A stretch of DNA of 64,000 bases from Actinoplanes sp. NBRC 103695 (lineage in GTDB: Bacteria; Actinomycetota; Actinomycetes; Mycobacteriales; Micromonosporaceae). The notes beneath the pieces were generated by a model. The model made no database searches. It saw nothing but the letters and a program-made list of their open reading frames with translations, and was not told the origin of the DNA. The stretch lies in NCBI RefSeq assembly GCF_030269485.1, contig NZ_BSTL01000024.1, positions 84,626 to 148,625 of the forward strand, given 5' to 3'. Below, piece after piece: positions 43,278 to 53,900 of this stretch (position 1 is its first letter; each line of letters opens with the position of its first letter). The position numbers were made by a program, and so were the translations under genes.

Positions 43278-44948
43278 TTGGCGGTGCGTGTGGCCCGGCT
43301 GGTGCCGGGGGTCGCCGTGCTCCGGGCGTACCGGAGATCGTGGCTCCGTGGCGACCTGCTGGCCGGCATCACCGTGGCCGCCTACCTCGTGCCGCAGGTC
43401 ATGGCCTACGCCGGCCTCGCCGGGCTGCCTCCCGTGGCCGGGCTGTGGGCGATCCTCCTTCCGCTCGCCCTGTACGCGCTCCTCGGCTCGTCCCGGCAGC
43501 TGTCGATCGGGCCGGAATCCACGACGGCGCTGATGACCGCGGCCGCCGTCGCGCCCCTGGCCGGCGGCGACCCGAGCCGGTACGCGGTGCTGGCCGCCAC
43601 GCTCGCGGTCGTCGTCGGCGTGCTGTTCCTGGTGGCCTTCGTCGCGCGCCTGGGCTTCGTGGCCGACCTGCTGTCCCGGCCGATCCTGGTCGGCTACCTC
43701 GCCGGGGTGGCCATCACGATGATCGTCGGCCAGCTGGGCAAGCTGACCGGTGTCCGGGTGGACGGCGACACGGTGCTGGGCGAGCTGGTGTCGTTCGCCG
43801 GGCGGCTGGGCCAGGTGCACTGGCCGACCGCGGTGCTGGGCGTGGCCGTGGTGGTGCTGCTGTTCGTCGGCCAGTGGCGGGTGCCGCGCCTGCCGGTGCC
43901 GCTGGTCGTCGTGCTGCTGGCCACCGTGGCGGTGCTGGTCCTCGGGCTGCGGGAGCACGGCGTCGCGGTGATCGGCGAGGTGCCTCGCGGCCTGCCCGCC
44001 CCGGTCCTGCCGAGTCCCGGCGACCTCGGGAACCTGCTGCTACCGGCGGTCGGTGTGCTTGTGGTCGGCTACACCGACACGGTGCTGACCGCGCGGGCCT
44101 TCTCCTCGCGTACCGGTGACAAGGTCGACGCGAACCAGGAGCTGCTCGCGCTCGGGGTGGCCAACGTCGGCGCCGGGGTGCTGCGCGGCTTCCCGATCAG
44201 CAGCAGCGGCAGCCGCACCGCGCTGGGCGTCGCGAGCGGCGCCCGTACCCAGGTCTATTCGCTCTTCGCCCTGGTCTTCGTGGTCGCCGTCCTGCTGTTC
44301 GCCGGGCCGATGCTGGCAATGTTCCCGGCGGCCGCGCTGGGCGGGCTCGTCATCTACGCGGCGGTGCGCCTGGTCGACGTGGCCGGGTTCCGGAGGCTGG
44401 CGTCCTTCCGGCGCAGCGAACTGCTGCTCGCGTTGGCCGCCACGGCCGGTGTGGTGGTGTTCGACATCCTGTCCGGGGTGCTGCTCGCCGTCGGGCTGGC
44501 CGTGGCCGAGCTGCTCTACCGGGTGGCCCGGCCGCACGACGCGGTGCAGGGCTTCGTGCCCGGGCTGGCCGGCATGCACGACATCGACGACTACCCCGCC
44601 GCGACCACGGTGCCCGGCCTGCTCGTCTACCGGTACGACTCGCCGCTGTTCTTCGCCAACGCGGAGAACTTCCGGGACCGGGCGCTCGCGGCGGTCGCCG
44701 ATCAGGCCGACCCGGTGCGCTGGTTCGTGCTCAACATGGAGGCGAACGTCGAGGTGGACAGCACGGCGCTGGAGGCACTCGAGGCGTTGCGGGCCGAGCT
44801 GACCGGCCGCGGGATCGTCTTCGGTCTGGCCCGGGTGAAGCAGGACCTGCGCGAGGCGCTGGACGCCTACGGCCTCGCCGCGTCCATCGGCGAGGACCGC
44901 ATCTTCCCGACCCTGCCGACGGCGGTCGCCGCCTACGAGAGCACGTAG
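43278..44948 (+). CDS. SulP family anion transporter with STAS domain
   Basis: A 556-residue membrane protein with 10-14 helices (residues about 25-420). The conserved start is LLAGITVAAYLVPQVMAYAG, with PPVAGLWAILLPLALYALLGSS and SIGPESTTALMTAAAV, and GFPISSSGSRTALGVASGA in the middle. A cytoplasmic STAS domain covers about 445-550 (LLVYRYDSPLFFANAENF, VLNMEANVEVDSTALEAL). Likely a sulfate, bicarbonate or dicarboxylate importer. TTG at 43278 has GGAGG five bases upstream; a GTG two codons later is also possible. Overlaps the next gene by 16 bases, convergent. Confidence 0.93.
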   Translation: MAVRVARLVPGVAVLRAYRRSWLRGDLLAGITVAAYLVPQVMAYAGLAGLPPVAGLWAILLPLALYALLGSSRQLSIGPESTTALMTAAAVAPLAGGDPSRYAVLAATLAVVVGVLFLVAFVARLGFVADLLSRPILVGYLAGVAITMIVGQLGKLTGVRVDGDTVLGELVSFAGRLGQVHWPTAVLGVAVVVLLFVGQWRVPRLPVPLVVVLLATVAVLVLGLREHGVAVIGEVPRGLPAPVLPSPGDLGNLLLPAVGVLVVGYTDTVLTARAFSSRTGDKVDANQELLALGVANVGAGVLRGFPISSSGSRTALGVASGARTQVYSLFALVFVVAVLLFAGPMLAMFPAAALGGLVIYAAVRLVDVAGFRRLASFRRSELLLALAATAGVVVFDILSGVLLAVGLAVAELLYRVARPHDAVQGFVPGLAGMHDIDDYPAATTVPGLLVYRYDSPLFFANAENFRDRALAAVADQADPVRWFVLNMEANVEVDSTALEALEALRAELTGRGIVFGLARVKQDLREALDAYGLAASIGEDRIFPTLPTAVAAYEST

Positions 44949-45157
44949 CGCTCGTCCACCTGGCGGCCGGCGCCGCAGTGCGTGCACTCGCGGAAGTAGG
45001 TCGGCCGCTTGACCGGGAACAGCGGGATGAAGAAGAGCGTGAACTTGGTCGTCCGCTTCACCAGCCCCTGCGCCGCGGTGTTCCCGCAGACGTCACACAG
45101 CATGGTACGAACCCCGAGGCGCTGGTCGGAGGTGCGGAAACCGAAGAGGATGAACAT
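44933..45157 (-). CDS. Small zinc-ribbon protein
   Basis: A 74-residue protein with a membrane-like or buried aromatic middle (FTLFFIPLFPV) between two CxxC pairs (CDVCG and CTHCG) that should bind one zinc ion. It belongs to the small actinobacterial zinc-ribbon group often annotated as zinc-ribbon domain protein. The exact role is unknown. It overlaps the SulP gene end by 16 bases. Confidence 0.85.
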   Translation of the reverse strand: MFILFGFRTSDQRLGVRTMLCDVCGNTAAQGLVKRTTKFTLFFIPLFPVKRPTYFRECTHCGAGRQVDERYVLS

Positions 45158-45175
45158 GCCTCCACGGTACGGGCG

Positions 45176-47266
45176 TCAGTCGAGGTAGCGCCGGGCGACG
45201 ACCGTGGGCTGCTCGGTGATCCGGCCGGCCTCGGCGTTGCGGGCCAGCCGGAGGTACTGGGCGTGCGCCCAGGTCAGCGGCGTCGCGGAGAACGTCGGGG
45301 TGCCTGGGGTGTGGCCGGGCGGCGGACGCTGGTCCCAGACCTGCTCCGGCAGCATGTGGCCGGGTCCGGCGGCGGCCGCCATCGTGCGCAGCCTGACGGT
45401 GGCGGTGCCGGGGCGGCCGGCGGCCAGGTCGTACTCGCCGCGCTCGCCGGTCAGCAGCGGCCACGCGCGGCCCCGGGTGAGCAGCGAGTCGTCCGGCAGG
45501 CCGTAGTCCCAGGGGCTGCCGTCGAGCCGCTCGCCGAAGCCGTCGAAGGACGCCCGGTGCCAGAACTGGCCGCTCGGGGTGTTCACGCCCAGGCGTTCGT
45601 CGACGACGCGCAGGGTGTTGACCACGGCGGGGTCTCGGGCGGGCAGCACGCCCAGCCGGACCAGCTCGAGGAAGCTGGGGTCGAGGACGCGGCGCTGGTC
45701 GACGTTCGACGGGCCGCTGTCGCCGATCGTGTAGGTGGTGCCCGCGTTCGGGTTGCCGTCCTTGGTCAGCCGCAGGAAGTACGGCTTCGCCGAGTACGGG
45801 CCGTTGGTCGTGACCGTCCACTGCTTGACCCGGGACTGCCAGTCGTCGGCCGTGGCCAGGTAGCGGCGGGCGGACGCCGGGTCGCCGTGGCGGCGGGCGA
45901 TGTCGGCGGCGCACACCAGCCCGGCGATCTCGGCGGCGATGGTGGCGGGGGAGTAGCCGGACTGGTTCTCCCAGCGCTCCTGCGGCGTCCACGGCGCGCG
46001 GTTGCCGTCCTGTTCGAAGGCGAGCAGGAAGTCGGCGGCCCGCCTGACGTGCGGCCACGTGTCCCAGCGCTTCAGCTGGTGGGCGAGCACGATCGGCAGG
46101 GCGACCTCGTCGAGCTGCAGGCCTCCCCACACGGGGGTGCCGTCGACGCGCGCGTTCTGCGGGAACGAGCCGTCCGGTTTCTGCTGGACGTCGAAGAGGT
46201 GGTCGAGGGCCCGGTTCGCGCCGCGCACGTCACCGGCGGCGATCAGCCCGGTGGCGACCTGGTAAAGATCACGGGACCAGACCAGATGGTACGGACCTGA
46301 GGGATCGTCACGGCCGAAGGCCCACGGCATGGCGGGCGCGGCCACGTACGCCCCGCGGTTGATCTTGTCCTCGCTCGCGGCCAGCACCATCGCGGAGGTG
46401 CGCCACAGTTGCCGGTCCACCGCGCCGCGCGGCTCGTCCAGGCCGGCGAGGTAGCGGTGCCAGCCGTACGCATAGGATTTTGACGTCTTGTCGAAGCCCT
46501 GCCGCAGGGACGCGCGGGCGGCGGCCGGCGCCGTGGCCGCATCGCCGAACCCGAGGGCGAGCGTGCTGCGCTTCCCCTTGAGCTTTGCCGTCTGGACCAG
46601 GTTTCCGCTGCTCGCGGTGGCGTAGTGCCAGTCCATCCGGCCGTCGCGCAGGTCGGTCCAGCCGTCGCTGACGCCGCGGAAACCGTTCGAGGTGGCGGCG
46701 AAACCGCCCTCGGCGGCCAGCGCGCTCGCGGTCTGGCCGTCGGTGGCGACCAGGCCGTCGCCGCTGTCGCTGCCACGCGTGTTGGCCAGCGCCGGGTCGT
46801 AGATCGCGTAGAGGTCGTGGTCGCGCGGCCCGCTGAAGGCCAGGTCGACGAGCACGGTCGGTCGGGCCGGGTCGGTCGCGTAGCTCGCGGTCAGCCGCCA
46901 CTTCCCGGACCGCTCGGTGAAGGTCTGCCGGAAGCTGAGACTCCGGGGGTCGGTGATGTCGGTACGGACCCTGGTGTCCCGGGCGGAGACCGCGTGCCCC
47001 CGCCGGTCGGCCACCACGAAGTCCAGCGTGCGGCCGGCCGGCGAGTCGATCCGCGGGTAGTAGATCTCGCCGAGCCCGCCCTCCTTCTGCACGGTGAACC
47101 ACACCGTGCTCGCGGTCGTCGCCGAGGTCCCGAAGCCGGACTTGCCGGCCGGCAGGTACTGCTCGTCGACGCCGGGCGCGCCGGGCGCCTCAACGACGCC
47201 CGGCTGCACCGGCAGTGTGACCGTCAGAAGTCCCGCCGTGAGGAACCGGCCCCAGATGTACGCCAC
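45176..47266 (-). CDS. Secreted glucoamylase/glucodextranase-like GH15 enzyme
   Basis: A 696-residue protein. The N-terminal hydrophobic leader is IWGRFLTAGLLTVTLPV. The glucodextranase N-terminal domain has GGLGEIYYPRIDSPAGRTL then DFVVADRRG. The (alpha/alpha)6 catalytic domain has AFGRDDPSGPYHLVWSRDLY, TPVWGGLQLDEVALPIVLAH, NQSGYSPATIAAEIAGLV and GRAWPLLTGERGEYDLAAG. GH15 enzymes release glucose from chain ends of alpha-glucans by inversion with two Glu residues. I chose the GTG at 47266, since the longer frame runs into the GH16 gene. Same strand and 44 bases after the GH16 gene, so an operon is likely. Confidence 0.88.
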   Translation of the reverse strand: MAYIWGRFLTAGLLTVTLPVQPGVVEAPGAPGVDEQYLPAGKSGFGTSATTASTVWFTVQKEGGLGEIYYPRIDSPAGRTLDFVVADRRGHAVSARDTRVRTDITDPRSLSFRQTFTERSGKWRLTASYATDPARPTVLVDLAFSGPRDHDLYAIYDPALANTRGSDSGDGLVATDGQTASALAAEGGFAATSNGFRGVSDGWTDLRDGRMDWHYATASSGNLVQTAKLKGKRSTLALGFGDAATAPAAARASLRQGFDKTSKSYAYGWHRYLAGLDEPRGAVDRQLWRTSAMVLAASEDKINRGAYVAAPAMPWAFGRDDPSGPYHLVWSRDLYQVATGLIAAGDVRGANRALDHLFDVQQKPDGSFPQNARVDGTPVWGGLQLDEVALPIVLAHQLKRWDTWPHVRRAADFLLAFEQDGNRAPWTPQERWENQSGYSPATIAAEIAGLVCAADIARRHGDPASARRYLATADDWQSRVKQWTVTTNGPYSAKPYFLRLTKDGNPNAGTTYTIGDSGPSNVDQRRVLDPSFLELVRLGVLPARDPAVVNTLRVVDERLGVNTPSGQFWHRASFDGFGERLDGSPWDYGLPDDSLLTRGRAWPLLTGERGEYDLAAGRPGTATVRLRTMAAAAGPGHMLPEQVWDQRPPPGHTPGTPTFSATPLTWAHAQYLRLARNAEAGRITEQPTVVARRYLD

Positions 47267-47310
47267 GATGCCCGGCTTTCCCGGCCGGAAGATCGGTAAA
47301 CGTCCATCGA

Positions 47311-49818
47311 CTACACCTGGTAGAGCCGGACCCAGTCGACCTCGTAGCTGGCTGGGGTCATGTTCGTGCCGTCGAAGTTGTCCAGCTGGATGGTCAGGTG
47401 ACCGGAGGCCATCGCCTGCATGGCCTTGCGGGTGGAGGTGGCGCCGCCGGAGAAGCGGAACCACTCCACGCCGTCGATGAACCCCTTGACGTGATCGGGG
47501 GTCCACTCGAACGCGACGTTGTGCCACTGGGTCATCGGCGCGCCGCAGTTGCGCTCCTCGGCCCGCTCCTGCTGGGTCTTGCCCGAGGTCACCGGATAGT
47601 GCAGGAACGCCACCGCGCAGGCCGCGCCCGGCTCGCCGTTCTCCAGGAAGTCGTACTCGCCCTCCTGCGGCCACTTGTCGCCGTCCGGCCAGACGATCAG
47701 CAGCGGGTGATAGGTGCGCCCGTTGCCGGTCGCGGTGTTGCGCGACCGGACCCGGGCCTCCCAGCGGCCGTACCTGGTCTTCCAGTCGTTCTGCAGCCAG
47801 CCCGTGGTGCCGTTGGGTGCGCCGGTCATCACCAGCTTCCCGCCGTCGACCGTGGTGGCGCTGGCGCAGCGGGCACCGCCGCTCGCGTGCGGGTTCTTCC
47901 AGCACTCGTCGGCATCGCTCCACTTCGCCGGGTCCGGCCTGCCGCTGTAGGCGAACTCGTCGCTGTACTGCGCCAGCGGCGTGCCCCAGCCGTTGCGGAC
48001 GGCCGCCTGGGTGCCGTCACCGGACACCTCGTCCGGCGGCGGCGGGTTGAGGCTGGGCGTCACGGTCACGCTCACCGGGGTGAGCGGTCCGGCGGCGGTC
48101 CGCGGGATCAGGATGAAGGAGTACGGGGAATCGTTCTTGAGCAGGTTGAACTGGTGGCTGCGGGCGCTCGCCGCCACATCGGTGGACCAGGGGCCGTTCT
48201 CGCGGGTGTCCTTGCCGTCCCGGCCGACGTTCCAGCCGACGATGTCGTTACGTCCGTTGACCGTCCAGGTGATGCTGCCGGTGCCGTTGCCGGGCACCCC
48301 GGTCGCCTTCACCTCGGGCGTGGGGCTGGGCTGGTAGACGCACTTGGTGGTGCTGAACCCGCTGTTCGGCGCCAGGTCGGTGGCCCGGACGAGAATGTTG
48401 GCGCGGGTCGCCCCCGCCGGGACGGTGTAGCGCCCGGAGATCCGGGTGAACGTGCGCGAGCCGTCCACCGGCAGGTAACCGCCGTTGGTGTGTCCCAGGT
48501 AGACGCGGCCCGGGGCGTACCAGTCGATCTCCGTCCGGACCTGCACCGGATCGCCCTGCGTGCGCACGTCGGCCGCGAAATCCCAGATCGCGCCCGGCCG
48601 GACCTCCTGCCACGGCAGGTAGATCCCGGCGGTCGTCGCCGCGCCGGTGGCCACCGCGTACTCGAAACGGGCGTCGGCGTGGTCGGTGATCGCCTGCCGG
48701 GTCGGCACCAGGCTGCTGCTCAGCGTGCCCCAGTCGGTCGCGTCGGCGGCCAGCGCCGGGTTGGTGCACTCGTTGTCGGACACCTGGAACTGCCCGGTCC
48801 GCATGAAGTACCTGACGTCCCGGTCGGAACCGGCCAGGGCGGCGCGTGCCGCCCGCGCCAGGTTGGTCTTCCCGGCCAGCTCGGCGGCGGCCTCGATGGC
48901 GCTGACCCGGCGGCGGTCCTCCTCACCCGCCTTCCGCAGCTCCTCCTCCAGGTCGCGGCGGTCCGCCTCGTGGATGCCGGTGTGGATGAACGCCTTCCAG
49001 TCGGCCGGGTCCGGGCTGCGCAGGGCGTCGATCGCCGCGGCGTACACCTCGGTCGTGTCCGTGGCCGTGTTCCACACCCAGCGGACGAAGTTCTCGTCGG
49101 TGATCACCAGCAGATCCTCGGTCGCCACCACACGCAGCACGGCCGCCGCCCGCTTGCGGGCCTCCCGGTTCAGCAGCGCCTGCCGCTCGGCCTCGGTGCG
49201 CTGCTGGTCGGCCTCGATCTCGGCGGTCCGATCCTGCTCGCGGGCCTGGACGACGCCGGTGGTGATGAAGTCGCGCTGCTGCTGGGCGGTGCCACCGAAC
49301 GCGGCCAGGGCGCCGGCCCGCACCCGGTCGCCGGTGGCGCGCTGGTAGAGCGCGTACACGAAGTCACGGTCCGGAAGAAGCAGCAGCTCCGGCGTCACCG
49401 GGATCTCCAGCACCACCAAGGCCTGCTGCTTGATCTCCCGCGCCTGCCGCGCCGCCGTCGCGTCCCGCACCTGGCTGGCGACGTCCCGGGCCTTCGCGGC
49501 GTGGATCCCGGACTCGATGTACACCGTGCACTCGAAGAAGTTGGTGCTCGTGCAGCTGGTCAGGGCCAGTTCGGCAGCGCCACGGACCTCGGTCAGGTCC
49601 GCGGCGTGCCGCCACAGCTCGAACACGTAGTCCCGCTCGCTGAGCACCAGCCAGTCGTCCGGCGCCACCACACCCACCACGCCCGCCGCGCGGACCCGTT
49701 CCTCCAACCCGGACTCCAGGCCCGGCACGGCCGCCACGGCCGGAGCCGATGCCGCGGCCGGGACGACCAGACCGATCAGCAGTACGACGGCCGCGGCGGC
49801 CGTCAGTCTTTTTCTCAT
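47311..49818 (-). CDS. Secreted GH16 glucanase-like enzyme with ALF repeats
   Basis: An 835-residue protein with a signal peptide (RKRLTAAAAVVLLIGLVVPA). Residues about 45-340 contain four ALF-type helical repeats (ELALTSCTSTNFFECTVYIE, AFIHTGIHEADRRDLEEELR, FITTGVVQAREQDR, ALAGSDRDVRYFMRTGQF). A beta-sandwich, CBM-like middle (about 345-480) and an FnIII-like module are followed by a GH16 domain (about 600-835) with the catalytic pattern ExDxxE in EGEYDFLENGE. It should hydrolyse beta-1,3/1,4-glucans or galactans. ALF repeats, otherwise seen in polymorphic toxins, tie it to the next two genes, which are divergent from it. Confidence 0.87.
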   Translation of the reverse strand: MRKRLTAAAAVVLLIGLVVPAAASAPAVAAVPGLESGLEERVRAAGVVGVVAPDDWLVLSERDYVFELWRHAADLTEVRGAAELALTSCTSTNFFECTVYIESGIHAAKARDVASQVRDATAARQAREIKQQALVVLEIPVTPELLLLPDRDFVYALYQRATGDRVRAGALAAFGGTAQQQRDFITTGVVQAREQDRTAEIEADQQRTEAERQALLNREARKRAAAVLRVVATEDLLVITDENFVRWVWNTATDTTEVYAAAIDALRSPDPADWKAFIHTGIHEADRRDLEEELRKAGEEDRRRVSAIEAAAELAGKTNLARAARAALAGSDRDVRYFMRTGQFQVSDNECTNPALAADATDWGTLSSSLVPTRQAITDHADARFEYAVATGAATTAGIYLPWQEVRPGAIWDFAADVRTQGDPVQVRTEIDWYAPGRVYLGHTNGGYLPVDGSRTFTRISGRYTVPAGATRANILVRATDLAPNSGFSTTKCVYQPSPTPEVKATGVPGNGTGSITWTVNGRNDIVGWNVGRDGKDTRENGPWSTDVAASARSHQFNLLKNDSPYSFILIPRTAAGPLTPVSVTVTPSLNPPPPDEVSGDGTQAAVRNGWGTPLAQYSDEFAYSGRPDPAKWSDADECWKNPHASGGARCASATTVDGGKLVMTGAPNGTTGWLQNDWKTRYGRWEARVRSRNTATGNGRTYHPLLIVWPDGDKWPQEGEYDFLENGEPGAACAVAFLHYPVTSGKTQQERAEERNCGAPMTQWHNVAFEWTPDHVKGFIDGVEWFRFSGGATSTRKAMQAMASGHLTIQLDNFDGTNMTPASYEVDWVRLYQV

Positions 49819-49946
49819 GCGCTGCTTTATAGGCAGCCGGCGGCCGCCGTTCAGGGGAGGTGACCGTTTCCGGCCAGCAACCTGGCACAGGTGAGCGTCG
49901 ATGTTTAGCTGTCGCGGCCGTCACTCCGTCTGCCGTGGAGAGTCCG

Positions 49947-50984
49947 ATGAAGCGTCGCATCCCGATCATGGCTCTGGTGGCCGCCCTGTGCGCCACCGTC
50001 GTCGTGTCCATACCCGTGCCGGCCGCCGCGGTCGTCCGCACGGCAGACTGGTACCGGACCAAGGCCGTGGCCGACTACGACTCGCGTTCCTCGGTCGTGG
50101 CCGCCGCGTACGGCGCGCTCGTCAGCACCAATGTGGACGCCGCCGTCGCCCGCTTCATCGCCCGCGACTTCGCGTTCGCCAAGCTGCGGGCCGGGCTCAA
50201 CGAGGCACGCAACACCGACTTCTGCCGCCGGGTCCTCGCCACCCACACCGTCGAGTTCGCGCCCGAGGTCCACGCCGCCGCGCAGTACGCGCTGAACAGC
50301 CAGTACCCGGCCGACCGGGAGGCGTTCGCCCGCACCGGGTACGCCCAGGCCAAGGCCCGCGACCGGCAGTTCCGGGAAGCCACCGGCGAGCAGGCCGCGG
50401 CACTGGAACAGTTCGACCGCGACTTCGTCGCCCGGCTGCGCGACACCGACCCCGGCGAGCAGGTGCGGGCCTCCGCCGCGTACGCCCTGCGCCCCGCTGC
50501 CACCGACGCGGACCTGGTCGAGTTCTTCGCCCACGACTGGGCCGACTCAGCCGACCTGGACCTGGTCGCCTTCCGGATCCGGGTCACCGACGAGGACATG
50601 CGCTGGCGGGCCAAGGTCGCCGGGCTGCTCGCCGCCGCACAGGCCGCCGAGCAGGCCGCCCTGGAGAGCGCCGACGAGGCGGACCGCGCGACCGCCGCCC
50701 ATGCCTGGGCACAGCTGACCACGCAGACCGGCACGCCACGGGTGGTCTGGGCCGACGCCCAGCGGGTCGCCGAGGAACAGGCCGCCGCGTGGCATCGGGT
50801 GGTCCAGGCGGCCGGCAGCACGACCGGCGTCAACTGGCAGGTCATCACCGGCAGCGCCGGTGCCACCGCGGAGTCCTGGGCGTTCGAGCGCGAGCAGGCG
50901 GCCGAGCAGGCCGCCTACTGGATCGACCTGTACGCGCAGGCGCTGGCCGGCGAGACCCGGATGGCGCCGGGCGGTGCCGCATGA
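49947..50984 (+). CDS. Secreted ALF-repeat protein
   Basis: A 345-residue protein: signal peptide (RRIPIMALVAALCATVVVS), then four or five ALF-type repeats (AYGALVSTNVDAAVARFIAR, ALNSQYPADREAFARTGY, ALRPAATDADLVEFFAHDW). A helical Ala-rich C-terminus (AAEQAALESADEADRATAA) completes it. ATG at 49947 with GGAG seven bases upstream. It overlaps the toxin gene by ATGA, so the two are translationally coupled and this is probably a partner or carrier of the toxin. Confidence 0.85.
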   Translation: MKRRIPIMALVAALCATVVVSIPVPAAAVVRTADWYRTKAVADYDSRSSVVAAAYGALVSTNVDAAVARFIARDFAFAKLRAGLNEARNTDFCRRVLATHTVEFAPEVHAAAQYALNSQYPADREAFARTGYAQAKARDRQFREATGEQAAALEQFDRDFVARLRDTDPGEQVRASAAYALRPAATDADLVEFFAHDWADSADLDLVAFRIRVTDEDMRWRAKVAGLLAAAQAAEQAALESADEADRATAAHAWAQLTTQTGTPRVVWADAQRVAEEQAAAWHRVVQAAGSTTGVNWQVITGSAGATAESWAFEREQAAEQAAYWIDLYAQALAGETRMAPGGAA

Positions 50985-53900
50985 GACGCCGGCTCGGCAC
51001 CTTCGCCGCCGCCCTGCTGGTCGCCGCCGGGCTGTTCGTGGCCCCGGCGCCGCCACCGGCCGTCGCCGCCCCGGCCGAACCCGCCGCGGCCGCCCGGACC
51101 GGCACCCCGATCCCGGTGCCCCCGCTGGAGACGGAGGAGTGGGACGGAAGGACCGGGGTGTCCTTCCCGGACGAGCCGTTCCTGCGCGCCATCCTCGCGG
51201 ACATCGCCGAGCTCGACCCCCTGCCGGAGGTCCGGGCGGCCGCGGCGGCGGCGCTCGCCTCCACCGCGTCCGGCGCCGTCCAGCAGGGCCTGGACGAGGC
51301 CGAGCGCCTCCGACGCGCGGCCGGCATCCGCGCCCAGGAGACCGCCCGGCAGAACACCGCGACCATCCGCGCGATGGTCGGCACCGGCGTTCCGAACGGC
51401 TACTTCAACGCCGAGGTCAACCGGGTGCTGCGCGGCACCGACGGCGACCGGGCCGCCTTCCTGGCGTACGGGGCGGCAATCGCCCGTACCCGCGACGAGC
51501 AGACCGCGGCAGCCGAGACGGACCGCAAACGCCTGCTGCGCGATCGGCTGGCCGCGCTGGCCGCCTCCGCAGCCGACGGCTCCGAGATGAAGCGCGTGGC
51601 CGGGGCCGCCCTGGCCGGTGACGACGCCGCGGTGGCCGCCTTCTGGAACGGCGGCTACCTGGCCGCCGCCACCGTCGACGCGCAAGCCCGCGAGCAGTAC
51701 CTGGCCGACCTCGAGGCCCGCAACAAGGCAGCCGAGGACCTGAGCGACCTGGCCCAGCGCGCCGCCCGCGCCTCGGTGGCCCGCGGCCAGTTGCTGGTCG
51801 CCCACGGCAACGCGGTCCGCGAACTCCAGCGCGCGGCCAACGCCATGGCCGGGGCGGCCAACGCGGCCCGCTCCGCCGAGCGCATCCTCGCCGCCGGCGG
51901 CAGCAGCACCGGCACCGCTCTCGCCGCGGCCCGCACCGAGGTGCAGTCCCAGCTCACCCAGGCGCAGCAGGCGGCCCAGCGCGCCGAGTCCGCGTCCATC
52001 ACGGCGAAGATCGCCGCGGACACCCTGATCGAGACCGGCCTGACGTACGGCGCCGAATGGACCCTGATCGTCCAGGGCATGCACCAGGCCGCCGTCGCGG
52101 CGGTGGGTGCCTCCACCACTGCCGCGCACGCGGTCGACGCCACGATCGCCACCCACAACGCGCAGACCGCGGAGGCCCGCGCCGAAGCCCACCGTCAGCA
52201 GGCGGTGAAGTGGCGGCAGCACGCGGAGCAGCACGCGGCCGCAGCGGCGAAGCTCGCCGACGCCGCTCGGGACCAGGCGCAGGCGGCCAAGACGGCCGCG
52301 GCGCGGGCCCGGACCGCCAGGGTGCAGGCGCAGGCCGCGGAGGCCAGGGCCTGGGCCGCGGCCGCACGGACCCGGCAGAACCGGGAGACCGCGGAAGCGG
52401 AAGCGGCGACAGCCCGGGCGAAACGGTTGGTGGCCGAGGCAGAACGCCGTGCCGCCGCCGAACATCGGCAACGCGCCGACCAGCAGGCCGTGGTCGCAGC
52501 GAACGCGCGACGCGGGGCCGAAGCGCAGGCCGGAATCGCCGCCGACGCGCGCCGCTGGGCGGACGCTGCCGAGGACGGCGCGGCTGCCGCAGCGGGCGAG
52601 GCGTGGCGGCAGGAGGGTACCGCCCGCCAGGCGAGAGACGCGGCGTATGCCGCCGAACGGACAGCGCAGACTCAGCAGGCGCGCGCGCAGGCCTACCGGG
52701 CGCAGGAGGCGGCCACCGCGAGCGGCGCCGCCAAGGACGAGGCGAAACGGCAGGCTGACGCGGCCGCGAATGATGCCGGCACCGCCCGAACGGCCGCGCT
52801 GGGTGCTCGCGCCGCCGCCAACACGGCGACCGGCGCCGCGGTCAACGCACGGACCGCCGCTGCCGACAGCCGCCGTGCCGCCGACCGATCGTGGTCTGCC
52901 GCGGAGGAGGCGAGGAGCGCCGCGTACCGGGCGGATGCCGCGGCGGATCGCGCCGAGGCCGAGGCCAAGGCGACCCACCAGGCACGGATGGAGGCAGATG
53001 CCCGGGCGGCGGAGGCGACCGCCGAGGAGGCGCGAGCCGCCGAGGCGGCTCGCGCGGCCGTTCGGCTGGCCGAGCAGGCCGCCAACGAGTCGGTGCAGGC
53101 GTTGTGGGCAGCCCAGCGGACCCAGGACGAAGCCGCAGCGGCGACCACCGAGGCGGTGGCCGCGGCGGCCGAGGCTGAGATGTCGGTGACCGCGGCAGCC
53201 GCGGCCCGCGCGTCCTCGGCGGGCATCGCCGAACCACACAATGCCGCCTTGGCCATGGTCAGAGCCTTCACCGAGGCGGACATCGACGCCGACTTCGTCG
53301 CTCAGGTGGCCGAGGAGGCCCGCACGATCGGCGTCGAGCAGGCCGCTGCGGCGTCCGCGAGAGCCACCGAGGCCCTCGCCGCCGCCGAACGTGCCGCCGA
53401 GGCCGCGAGGGATGCCAACGATCAGGTCAAACCGGCGTTCGACGCCGCCGCGGCAGCCGCCCGGTCGGCGGCGGAGGCAGCGGCGTCGGCGGCCGAGGCG
53501 AAACAGGCGGCTGCCGACGCGGCTGCCGACGGGGCCGCGGCGCGGGCAGCGGCTGCCGGCGCGGCGCAGGCGGATGCCCAGGCGAAGGCCGACGCGCGGG
53601 CGGCGCGCTCGGCGGCCAACGAGGCGGCGAAGGACGCGGCGCTCGCCGGGCGGAGCGCGGCTGCGGCGCGTCAGGAAGCTGACCAGGCGGCGACCGCTGC
53701 ACGAACCGCGCAGACCGATGCGGCGGCGGCCGGCCGGGCCGCGACCGCGGCGGAGGCGGACGCGGATGACGCGGCAGAGCTCGCGCTGAGGGCGAGTCAG
53801 GAGGCGGCGAGCGCGGCGACGGCGGCGGAGTCCGCCCTCCAGCACGCGGTCGACGCGCAGGCCGCGGCGGCACGAGCAGAGGAGGCGGAGCGGCAGCGCG

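Noticed and set aside
47267..47923. N-terminal extension of the GH15 gene
   Set aside because: Overlaps the GH16 catalytic domain in another frame and has no signal peptide; the leader at 47266 is better.
49901..50980. Upstream extension of the toxin gene by 360 codons
   Set aside because: It runs in another frame across the whole ALF-repeat protein, is Arg/Gly-rich and unnatural, and the ATGA-coupled start at 50981 begins a clean signal peptide.
52200..53900. Repetitive DNA in the toxin gene considered as a CRISPR or satellite array
   Set aside because: Repetition is at codon level (Ala, Glu, Arg) with no fixed unit or spacers.
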